From assembly GCA_913048175.1 (NCBI GenBank), contig CAJWVX010000009.1, positions 1 to 44,586 on the forward strand: a stretch of 44,586 bases of DNA, written 5' to 3'. The stretch's first letter is position 1. Each line of letters begins with the position of its first letter. The notes below the pieces were generated by a model. The model did not search any database. It was not told where the DNA came from and was given only the letters and a program-made list of their open reading frames with translations. Of this stretch, positions 18,299 through 26,907 are shown piece by piece. A program made the translations under genes and the position numbers. The DNA is from an uncultured Flavobacteriales bacterium. GTDB taxonomy: Bacteria; Bacteroidota; Bacteroidia; Flavobacteriales_E; Vicingaceae.

Positions 18299-19996
18299 CT
18301 AATGCTCTCCAGTAATTCCTTCCGTTACATTGATTACGTGATCTCCAACTTTTTCTAAAGAATTAAACAAGTCAGCATAAATAGCAGCACTTTTAAAGTT
18401 ATAATAACCTTTCTCTACACTTGCAAAATGCTCTTTTCTTAACGTTTTTCTAAACTTATTCAATGCATCTTCTTGTTCTTGTGCTTTAAGCATAGATACT
18501 CCACCATAACTTCCTTCAAGATTTCCACACATTGTAGTTAAATTCAACTCAACTAAATCAAACATGTCCAAAATATTCTTTCTCTGTTCAGGAGTAAAAT
18601 ACACCTTGCCCTCAATCTTACGTTCTAATCCTTTTGACATTTGATAATAGATATCGCCAATACGCTCTAAATCTCCAACAATACTTAACATCCCTCTTAC
18701 TTTTATAGATGAGTTTTCACTCATTTCGCCCTGAGAAACTTTGGTTAAATAGTCCGCTACATCTTGTTCTATTCTATCAGTAATGTCTTCGTATTTTTTA
18801 ACTCTAGCCAAAGTTTTGCTAACCTCTTTGTTTTCTAAATTCTCCGCAACTAAGCTTCGCACAAAACCATTCATCTTTTTTACAACATCTCCAAATTTAG
18901 ACACCTCTTTTTGCGCTTCAAATAAAGACATCTCAGGTGTTGACATCATTCCTGAGTTAATATATTCTAAATGATACTCTTCATCTGCGTCTCCTTTAGA
19001 TTTAACAGACTTAATAGCCAACTTAACTAATATTGGAACAAACCAAATCATAATTAAAACATTTACCAAGTTAAAAGCAGTATGGAAAATTGCTAATCCC
19101 ATCGGTGCACCTTCGGCAGTCATTGGGTCTGGAGAACCTAACAAATTAATTGCTATAGATCTTACTCCATCTAAAGCAGGGGTAAACGAAATTAAAAGAA
19201 CTGCCCACGTAACACCTACAATATTAAACATAGAGTGAATTCTTGCTGATCTTTTGGCGTGAACGTTTGCAGGTAAAGATGCTAACTCTGCAGTTATTGT
19301 AGTTCCAATATTTTCACCTAAAATCATTGCAGCTGCAACTTCAAAAGGAATAATACCACTAAAACAAAGCGTTTGAGTTAGCGCCATAGATGCACTTGAA
19401 GATTGAACGACAATTGTTAAAATTGTTCCAACAATAATAAAAAATATGTTACTTAAAAACCCGCTATCAGCATACGCTCCTAAAAAATTTAAGATTTCTG
19501 GATTATTCTTCACATCAGGCACTGCGTGCTTCAATTCAGATAGTCCCCAAAACAGAATAGCAAAACCAACAATAAATTGCCCAATATACTTTATTTTATT
19601 TTTTCTCATAAATAACATTGGAACTCCAATAGCTAATAAAGGAAGTGCCATTGCCGCAATTTTTACTTTGAACCCTAAAACAGCAACTAACCAACCTGTA
19701 ATAGTTGTTCCAATATTTGCTCCTAACATTATACCTGCAGACTCTACTAAAGAAAGTAAACCCGCATTTACAAAACTTACAGCCATTACAGTACTTGCAG
19801 AAGAAGACTGTACCAGACAGGTAACTAAAAATCCAGTTAAAACACCTAAATATCTATTCTTTGTCATAGTAGAAAGTATTCTTCTCATACTACTACCAGC
19901 GGCCATCTGAATACCTTCACTCATTATTTTCATCCCGTAAATGAAAAAACCAAGAGCTCCAATTAATTTTAATGCATCAATAAATCCAAAATCCAT
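18299..19996 (-). CDS. Na+/Pi cotransporter family protein with C-terminal PhoU-like domain
   Basis: 'LVQSSSASTVMAVSFVNAGLL', 'MLGANIGTTITGWLVA', second repeat 'VVQSSSASMALTQTLCFSGII', 'ILGENIGTTITAELAS', C-terminal helical PhoU-like region. Confidence 0.95.
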   Translation of the reverse strand: MDFGFIDALKLIGALGFFIYGMKIMSEGIQMAAGSSMRRILSTMTKNRYLGVLTGFLVTCLVQSSSASTVMAVSFVNAGLLSLVESAGIMLGANIGTTITGWLVAVLGFKVKIAAMALPLLAIGVPMLFMRKNKIKYIGQFIVGFAILFWGLSELKHAVPDVKNNPEILNFLGAYADSGFLSNIFFIIVGTILTIVVQSSSASMALTQTLCFSGIIPFEVAAAMILGENIGTTITAELASLPANVHAKRSARIHSMFNIVGVTWAVLLISFTPALDGVRSIAINLLGSPDPMTAEGAPMGLAIFHTAFNLVNVLIMIWFVPILVKLAIKSVKSKGDADEEYHLEYINSGMMSTPEMSLFEAQKEVSKFGDVVKKMNGFVRSLVAENLENKEVSKTLARVKKYEDITDRIEQDVADYLTKVSQGEMSENSSIKVRGMLSIVGDLERIGDIYYQMSKGLERKIEGKVYFTPEQRKNILDMFDLVELNLTTMCGNLEGSYGGVSMLKAQEQEDALNKFRKTLRKEHFASVEKGYYNFKSAAIYADLFNSLEKVGDHVINVTEGITGEH

Positions 19997-20058
19997 TTTT
20001 CTTTGTTTTAATTTTTAGCAAAAATATTGCAGTTTTGTTATTTCCAAATAAAATCAAT

Positions 20059-20075
20059 GTTAAGTAATTGTTAAG
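20059..20075 (+). promoter_or_regulatory. Pho-box-like direct repeat upstream of the Na/Pi cotransporter
   Basis: GTTAAGTAATT|GTTAAG: identical hexamers at 20059 and 20070, 11-bp pitch. Confidence 0.55.
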
Positions 20076-20168
20076 TATTCCATTATTAACTTTAGAATTA
20101 AGCTATACTTTTTTGATTTTGTATCCATTTAGCTACTCTCTTAAAAGAGTCTTTGTATATTTGTAAAA

Positions 20169-20471
20169 ATGAGAATTATCAAAATAGTTGCAATTACATT
20201 GATGTTTGTTCTAATAGTTCCAACAATTATTTCTGCTATTTCATCTTTTTACAATGTTGATTGTGATCTAATATCTTGCGAAAAACCAACAGAAGAAGAG
20301 AAAGAAGAAAACAAATCAGAAAAAGATATCGATGATTTAGAAGAATATATCCTAAATCAAGGGGAATATTACTCTGAATATAAGAATAGTTTTTTTTCAT
20401 ATTCTTTCAGTGGCAAACACTTTATTGACATTGTTTCGGATGTTATCACACCCCCTCCAGAGTTCGGATAA
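20169..20471 (+). CDS. hypothetical secreted/membrane-anchored small protein
   Basis: ATG start; N-terminal hydrophobic segment then an acidic region 'KPTEEEKEENKSEKDIDDLEEY'. Confidence 0.5.
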   Translation: MRIIKIVAITLMFVLIVPTIISAISSFYNVDCDLISCEKPTEEEKEENKSEKDIDDLEEYILNQGEYYSEYKNSFFSYSFSGKHFIDIVSDVITPPPEFG

Positions 20472-20549
20472 AGAACTCCGAAAACTTAATTCTCCCTATT
20501 TGTGCAAATCTCCATTTGTTGATATTCAACAAAAAAATAATAATATATA

Positions 20550-22394
20550 ATGAAAAAATTATTCAACTTCAAACACTTCAAGGGTGATCTTTTTGGAGGT
20601 CTCACTGCAGGAATTGTTGCTCTACCATTAGCCTTAGCTTTTGGAGTAAGTTCTGGATTAGGACCAAGTGCAGGTCTATACGGAGCAATATTTGTCAGTT
20701 TCTTTGCTGCTTTATTTGGCGGAACAAGTACTCAAATATCTGGTCCAACAGCTCCAATGACAGCAGTTAGTATGGTCGTAATTGCAGGTTTTATTGCTTT
20801 AAATGATGGTGACATTGAAAAAGCGCTACCAGGAATATTAATCATATTCTTACTTGCAGGATTAATGCAAATTGGTTTAGGATTTTTAAAGTTAGGAACC
20901 TATATAAAATACATTCCTAGCCCAGTAGTTTCTGGATTTATGACTGCAATTGGCGTAATTATTTTGATTACTCAAATACTACCCTCTGTTGGATATTATC
21001 CTAAAGATGATGAAGCTTATGTGAGTAAATTTAAACCTCATGCAGAAGAGGTTATTTTAGAAAAAATTCTGATAGAAGAAGAGGGAGAGGGTATTTTGGT
21101 TTTAGAAAACTTTGAAGAAACGATAAATAGAGCAAGCAAAATAACTGAAGAGCAAATATTAAGAGAATCTAAAACTTTAGCAGGGAAAGAGTCTGGTGGT
21201 GTTTTAGGAACACTTAAAGTTTTACCAAGAGCTCTGCAAAACATTAATTGGTTAGAATTGTGTTTAGCATTTTCCACTATAGTTATTATTTATGGATTTA
21301 AAAAAATTACAACAGCCATCCCAAGTACACTTGTTGCATTAATTATTGTTTCTGGAGTCGCCTATATGTTAGGCTTAGGCTACATGCCAATTCAAGAAAT
21401 TCCAAGCGGATTACCAATGGTCAATTTTGGCATATTCTCAGAATTTAACTTAGGAAGTATTACTCCATATATTTTTACAGCACTTACTTTAGCTTTATTA
21501 GGAGCTATTGACTCTCTATTAACTTCTGTTGTTGCTGATAATATGACTAAAACAAAACATAACCCAAACAAAGAGTTAATTGGACAAGGAATAGGTAACT
21601 CAATTGCAGCATTATTTGGCGGTATTCCTGGTGCTGGAGCAACAATTAGAACCGTTGTAAATATTAAAGCAGGAGGAAAAACTAGATTATCTGGAATGAT
21701 GGCTGGTATTTTCTTGTTGGTTATATTACTACTACTTGGTCCTATAGCCTCTCAAATACCTGCAGCAGTTTTGGCTGGAATTTTAGTAACTGTAGGAATT
21801 GGAGTTATGGATTGGAAAGGACTAAAAGCAATTCCAAATCTTCCAAGAACTGAAGTTTTGATTATGATTGTAGTACTGGTTTTATCTTCAATATGGAATC
21901 TTGTTTATGCTGTAGGAATAGGACTTGTACTTGCATCATTAACCTTTATGAAAGAAATTTCAGACTTGACACTAAAAGGATCTAATATATCAACACTAAA
22001 TAATTTTAAGGAGTTAGCTGATGAAATGGGTGTTCCAGAAAAATTAAGAGAAAAGGTTGTTGTTAAAGAAATAAGCGGACCTTTATTTTTTGGTTCTACA
22101 AGTGATTTTCAAGTAATGTCTAAACAAATTCCAAATACAGCATCTGTAGTTATCATGAAAATGGGAGATGTAACCTACATGGATCAATCAGGTGTTTTTG
22201 CTATGGAAGATGTTCTAATTGACTTATGCGCAAACAGCAAAAAAGTCTTATTAGTTGACCTGCTAGAACAGCCAGAATATATGATGGGAAAATTAGGAAT
22301 AATTCCAGATCTTATATCTAAAGACCAGATTTTTGAAACAAAAAAAGATTGTTTAACCTGGATAAAAAACAATATTAATAATACTATTAAATAA
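20550..22394 (+). CDS. SulP family anion (bicarbonate/sulfate) transporter with STAS domain
   Basis: 'GDLFGGLTAGIVALPLALAFGVSSGLGPSAGLYGAIF', 'GTSTQISGPTAPMTAV', STAS 'SVVIMKMGDVTYMDQSGVFAMEDVLIDL'. Confidence 0.96.
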   Translation: MKKLFNFKHFKGDLFGGLTAGIVALPLALAFGVSSGLGPSAGLYGAIFVSFFAALFGGTSTQISGPTAPMTAVSMVVIAGFIALNDGDIEKALPGILIIFLLAGLMQIGLGFLKLGTYIKYIPSPVVSGFMTAIGVIILITQILPSVGYYPKDDEAYVSKFKPHAEEVILEKILIEEEGEGILVLENFEETINRASKITEEQILRESKTLAGKESGGVLGTLKVLPRALQNINWLELCLAFSTIVIIYGFKKITTAIPSTLVALIIVSGVAYMLGLGYMPIQEIPSGLPMVNFGIFSEFNLGSITPYIFTALTLALLGAIDSLLTSVVADNMTKTKHNPNKELIGQGIGNSIAALFGGIPGAGATIRTVVNIKAGGKTRLSGMMAGIFLLVILLLLGPIASQIPAAVLAGILVTVGIGVMDWKGLKAIPNLPRTEVLIMIVVLVLSSIWNLVYAVGIGLVLASLTFMKEISDLTLKGSNISTLNNFKELADEMGVPEKLREKVVVKEISGPLFFGSTSDFQVMSKQIPNTASVVIMKMGDVTYMDQSGVFAMEDVLIDLCANSKKVLLVDLLEQPEYMMGKLGIIPDLISKDQIFETKKDCLTWIKNNINNTIK

Positions 22395-22400
22395 TACTAC

Positions 22401-23003
22401 ATGGAAACATTAACAAAAGATATTCAAAATAACATAACACCTTCAGAAGCAATTGAAAGATTAAAGATCGGAAATAAAAGATATGTTTCTGGGTCAATGT
22501 TAAATAGAAACTATAGCGAACAAGTTAAAATTACTGCAGGTGGACAAGCTCCATATGCTGTTGTTTTGGGATGTATTGATTCGAGAGCGCCAATAGAACT
22601 TATTTTTGACCAAGGTGTTGGAGATATCTTTGGAACAAGAGTGGCAGGAAACATTATTAACGAAGATGTTTTAGGATCATTAGAATATTCTTGTAAAGCT
22701 GCTGGTTCTAAATTAGTTGTTGTTTTAGGTCACACTAAATGTGGAGCTGTAACATCAGCTTGTAATAATGTTGAATTAGGAAATATAACAGCATTATTAG
22801 CTAAAATTAAACCCGCAGTTAATGCTATTGGTGGAGAAATGACTCCTGATAATATTGAAACTATAGCGATAAAGAATGTTGAACTTTCTTTAGAAAGAAT
22901 AAGAAAAGAAAGTTCAATTTTAAATGAAATGGAACAAAGTGGCGAAATTAAAATAGTTGGTGCTTCTTACTCAGTTGAAAATGGAGAAGTTACTTTCTTA
23001 TAA
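22401..23003 (+). CDS. beta-carbonic anhydrase
   Basis: 'VVLGCIDSRAPIELIFDQGVGDIFGTRVAGNI', 'LVVVLGHTKCGAVTSA' (zinc ligands CxDSR and HxxC). Confidence 0.96.
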   Translation: METLTKDIQNNITPSEAIERLKIGNKRYVSGSMLNRNYSEQVKITAGGQAPYAVVLGCIDSRAPIELIFDQGVGDIFGTRVAGNIINEDVLGSLEYSCKAAGSKLVVVLGHTKCGAVTSACNNVELGNITALLAKIKPAVNAIGGEMTPDNIETIAIKNVELSLERIRKESSILNEMEQSGEIKIVGASYSVENGEVTFL

Positions 23004-23018
23004 GAAATGCTAATAAAC

Positions 23019-23049
23019 AAAAAGACCAGCAAAATTTGCTGGTCTTTTT
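23019..23049. terminator. bidirectional terminator between convergent genes
   Basis: AAAAAGACCAGCAAA-ATTTGCTGGTCTTTTT. Confidence 0.92.
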
Positions 23050-23066
23050 CTAGTTTTTTTACTTTG

Positions 23067-24302
23067 TTAGAAGTGCAAGTCAAATTGTAATCTGAAAATT
23101 AATTGACTGTCAGGACTATCTTCAATAGTAGAGTAAGTAACATCAGATTGCACTTTTAATTTGTGTCCTTTAAAGAACTTTGATAAACCAAAAGTGTACT
23201 GAGTTTGAGCATCTATTCCGGTAATGTCTTTATTCCATTCAGTTAAAGTATATCTGCCTGCAACTTCCCAATTATTTTTAAACATATATCCCATTTGTAA
23301 GTTTGCTCCTTTTCCAACTGAAACAACTTCACCAGTCTTAGTCCCATCAATATTTGTAACACTATCTTGTTGAGCTGATCTAAAAGCATATTCTCCCATC
23401 AAAGAAAAACCTCCATACTTAAACATCATATCAGCGAAAATAGTTGTTATATCAGTTTCAAAATAACCTTCTATATCGTCTCCATTTACATCTATACCGG
23501 TAATATTTGTCATGTAGCTTCCTTGATTACTTTTTGTTTTAACAGCTCTGCCGTTTAAATCATAAGTTCCGCCAATAGATAGCTTAGGCGTAGATTCTCG
23601 TTTTACAGAAGATCCTATATAATCACCTTTACTTTCAAAATTTCCGAAAGGTAAAACCTCTAATCTACTTGTATATTGATAACCTCCAAGATTGTCTTGT
23701 ACAACATTTCTACCTTCTCCTTGAGATACAGAAATAATCTCTTTTATAAGAAAATTTTTGCCAATTTTAAAATAGTGTCTTAATTGCCCACCCATATCTC
23801 TATCAATATTAAAGTTAGAGTTCAATTTAGAACGATCTACAAATTGTAAATTAGCAGAAGAAACAACACGCTCTCTATTACCTGGTAATTTGGTTTGACC
23901 AGCCCAAAGAGTAAAATTTTTGTAAAAATTCCACTTTACAACAGCATCTAATATCATTTTTGGTGCGTTATTATTTCTATCACCAACTTTTCCTAAATCT
24001 TTGTTTGATAAACCTAACTCCAACTTATACTTAAGTTTTGGACTAAAGGCAAAACCACCAAATTTTAACCTTGCTCTTCTTATTAAGAATCTTGATCCTT
24101 CGGAGCTTACTCCATTCTTATCATTTACATTCCATTCTCCAGTATATAATGATTGAATTCTAAAAGCAAATTTCATACTGTAAGAACTATCTTTTGCTAT
24201 TACATTATAAAGTCCTTTACCAAACTTATTATTGGTTACATCTTGAGCTAAAACTGTTGTTGAAAAAGCAAATAATGCTAATACTAATTTAATCTTATTC
24301 AT
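23067..24302 (-). CDS. OprO/OprP-like phosphate-selective porin family protein
   Basis: Signal peptide; 'FRIQSLYTGEWN...SRFLIRRARLKFGGFAFSPKLKYKLELGLSNKDLG', 'LDAVVKWNFYKNFTLWAGQTKLPGNRERVVSSANLQFVDRS', C-terminal 'LIFRLQFDLHF'. Confidence 0.88.
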   Translation of the reverse strand: MNKIKLVLALFAFSTTVLAQDVTNNKFGKGLYNVIAKDSSYSMKFAFRIQSLYTGEWNVNDKNGVSSEGSRFLIRRARLKFGGFAFSPKLKYKLELGLSNKDLGKVGDRNNNAPKMILDAVVKWNFYKNFTLWAGQTKLPGNRERVVSSANLQFVDRSKLNSNFNIDRDMGGQLRHYFKIGKNFLIKEIISVSQGEGRNVVQDNLGGYQYTSRLEVLPFGNFESKGDYIGSSVKRESTPKLSIGGTYDLNGRAVKTKSNQGSYMTNITGIDVNGDDIEGYFETDITTIFADMMFKYGGFSLMGEYAFRSAQQDSVTNIDGTKTGEVVSVGKGANLQMGYMFKNNWEVAGRYTLTEWNKDITGIDAQTQYTFGLSKFFKGHKLKVQSDVTYSTIEDSPDSQLIFRLQFDLHF

Positions 24303-24369
24303 CTCTTTAATTTCTTGTTATCTATTTTATCGATATCAGACAAAAATATCGAGCTAATTAGAACATAGC

Positions 24370-24408
24370 GTTACTAGATGGTTATTGATATGTTAAGTTT
24401 ACGTTAAC
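24370..24408 (+). promoter_or_regulatory. Pho-box-like tandem repeat upstream of the porin
   Basis: GTTAC (24370), GTTAT (24381), GTTAAG (24392), GTTAAC (24403): four units at exact 11-bp pitch. Confidence 0.62.
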
Positions 24409-24430
24409 AATAATTAATTAGAAATAAAAA

Positions 24431-24456
24431 AAGCGAACTATAAAAATAGTTCGCTT
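24431..24456 (-). terminator. Rho-independent terminator of rpiB
   Basis: AAGCGAACTAT-AAAA-ATAGTTCGCTT; T-run on the minus strand. Confidence 0.85.
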
Positions 24457-24478
24457 AATTATGTAAATAGGTTATAAA

Positions 24479-24916
24479 TTAACAACTAATTTTTGCTATT
24501 CTATCTGTATGTCTACCACCTTCAAAATCAGTTTTTAAAAATATATCTATACAATTTAAAGCAGACTCTTCAGTCATAAATCTAGCTGGTAAAGCAATTA
24601 TATTTGCATTATTATGTAATCTAGCCATCTCAGCAATATCTACTTGCCAACAAAGAGCAGATCTTATTTCTTGATGTTTATTAGCAGTCATATTAATACC
24701 ATTACCACTTCCGCATATTAAAATTCCTAAATCAACACTTTTTTCAGTAACAGCATTTGCAACAGGATGAGCAAAATCAGGATAATCTGCTCTATCATCG
24801 GAAAAAGGACCGAAATCTTTATATTTAACATTAATATTATCTAAATGTTTTTTAACAGATTCTTTTAAATTAAACCCAGCATGATCACTACCTATAGCTA
24901 CCTTAGTTACTTCCAT
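24479..24916 (-). CDS. rpiB: ribose-5-phosphate isomerase B
   Basis: 'VAIGSDHAGFNLKESVKKHL', 'DYPDFAHPVANAV', 'GILICGSGNGINMTANKHQEIRSALC', 'NNANIIALPAR'. Confidence 0.96.
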   Translation of the reverse strand: MEVTKVAIGSDHAGFNLKESVKKHLDNINVKYKDFGPFSDDRADYPDFAHPVANAVTEKSVDLGILICGSGNGINMTANKHQEIRSALCWQVDIAEMARLHNNANIIALPARFMTEESALNCIDIFLKTDFEGGRHTDRIAKISC

Positions 24917-25386
24917 TTATTAATTTTTAGAGTTATTAACACCTATTTTAATCAAAATTATTAAAGTGTTGAATATTAAGACTATAAAATTAACTATAAA
25001 CCTGTTGAAAACTATAATAACTTGTTGTAAAAAATAAAAACTTTTAATAGGAATATTCAATTAAAAAATCAGGTGATACTTCAATTGATTTAAACAAATT
25101 TATATCATTTTTTTATAAGACCATTTATCAACAAAAAATGAACTCAAATTTAACATTAAAAGAATATAATATTATTAAAATGGGACTAATTAACAACATG
25201 TTAATAACCATCTTATTTAATTATTTATCAAACAGTTATAATATTGATAACTACGTATTATCCTTTATAACTTTCAATAAATAGAAAAACAAAGAAAACA
25301 ATTTATTAATTTTAAACTGTTTAAACAGCTATATAGTAATAGCATTTTCTTTTTATAATTTTTAAATAATATTAATATATATATAA

Positions 25387-26904
25387 GTGTTAATTAAAAC
25401 TGTTTCCATATTTCTAATTATTCTATTTCCATTTCATTTCTTTGCCCAAGAGAAATTAAAAGATGGAGAACAAATTTTTTATTATAAAAATGGACAAATA
25501 TCTAGTAAAGGAATTATTAAAAATGGTTTACCTGAAGGCTACTGGATATCATACTATCCAACAGGAATTATTAAATCTGAAGGTAATAGAAAATTAAGTT
25601 TATTAGATAGTACATGGGTTTTTTATAATAATTATGGAGATTTAAAATCTAAAATAAATTATACTTATGGAAAAAAAAATGGTTTAAAAATATCTTATAG
25701 CGATAGTTGTAATATTCTTTTAGAAGAGTATTATATTGATGATAATAAACAAAATAATAGTACTTATTTTTATGATGTAAAAGATCATAAAAAATGGAAA
25801 GAAATCAATTTTAAAGATAATATTAAAGAAGGAAAATCTTTTGAGTATGCTTTAGATGGCAGATTAATTTCAATTATCTTTTATAAAAAGGGTACTTTAA
25901 TGGGCACAGAAAAAATTAATAGATATGATAAATTAAATAGAAAAAAAGATACTTGGAAAATTTTTCATGATAATGAAAAACTAAAAGAAGAAATGCGTTA
26001 TAAAAACGATCTTTTAAATGGATACTATAAAAAATATGATAAAAAAGGAAGGCTTATAAATGCTACTTTATATATTGAAGGAGTTCCACAAAGTTTTACA
26101 GAAGAATTAGCTACATTAGATATTAGAAAAGAATACTATCCAGACGGAATAGTTAAATTAGAAGGTATTTATGATATTATTGGAAAAGAAAATGGACTAT
26201 TTAAATTTTTTGATAAAAATGGTAAAATAGAACGATCAGAAATTTATTTGCATGGTATTATATTAGCAAAGGGTTTAATAGATGAAGAAGGAAAAAGACA
26301 AGGATATTGGGAGGAATTTTATAATAATGGAAACCTAAAATCAAAAGGAAAGTATAGAGACGGACTAAGGATAGAAAATTGGAAATATTTTTTTGAAAAT
26401 AATAAAATACAACAAGAAGGAAAATATTTATCGGGAGAAAAGGCCACAGGTATATGGATGTGGTATTATAATGATGGTAGTGTTTTAAGAAAAGAATATT
26501 TTAGAAAAGGTAAAGAAGATGGAATGATGTATGAATATAATCAAAATGGTAAAATTATTACTGAAGGAGAATATATTGATGGATTAAAAGATGGACCTTG
26601 GTTTTACGAAATGGGAGATCATATTGAAGAAGGAAATTATTTAGATGGACAAAAAACTGAAAAATGGATTCATCATTATACAAATGGTAAATTAAATTTT
26701 GAAGGAAATTTTAGAGATGGAGAACCAAATGGCAAGCACAAATTTTATTATAATACTGGTAAGATTCAAAGAGAAGAATTTTATTTAATGGGGATAAAAT
26801 CAGACAGTTGGAAATATTTTAATGAACTAGGAGAATTAAATTTAACTATAATTTATAAAGAAGGAAAAGAATTTAAAATAAATGGATTAAAATTGAAAAA
26901 ATAA
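25387..26904 (+). CDS. secreted MORN/YwqK-like repeat protein (505 aa)
   Basis: GTG start; signal peptide 'LIKTVSIFLIILFPFHFFAQ'; about 15 repeats of the type 'GxWxxYYxNGxxxxEGxYxxGxKxG'. Confidence 0.85.
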   Translation: MLIKTVSIFLIILFPFHFFAQEKLKDGEQIFYYKNGQISSKGIIKNGLPEGYWISYYPTGIIKSEGNRKLSLLDSTWVFYNNYGDLKSKINYTYGKKNGLKISYSDSCNILLEEYYIDDNKQNNSTYFYDVKDHKKWKEINFKDNIKEGKSFEYALDGRLISIIFYKKGTLMGTEKINRYDKLNRKKDTWKIFHDNEKLKEEMRYKNDLLNGYYKKYDKKGRLINATLYIEGVPQSFTEELATLDIRKEYYPDGIVKLEGIYDIIGKENGLFKFFDKNGKIERSEIYLHGIILAKGLIDEEGKRQGYWEEFYNNGNLKSKGKYRDGLRIENWKYFFENNKIQQEGKYLSGEKATGIWMWYYNDGSVLRKEYFRKGKEDGMMYEYNQNGKIITEGEYIDGLKDGPWFYEMGDHIEEGNYLDGQKTEKWIHHYTNGKLNFEGNFRDGEPNGKHKFYYNTGKIQREEFYLMGIKSDSWKYFNELGELNLTIIYKEGKEFKINGLKLKK

Positions 26905-26907
26905 AAT

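Noticed and set aside
25387-26904. MORN repeats as a toxin-antitoxin component ('YwqK antitoxin' naming)
   Set aside because: No toxin-like partner is adjacent, and the protein is exported and co-encoded with a two-component system. Only the repeat family name suggests TA.
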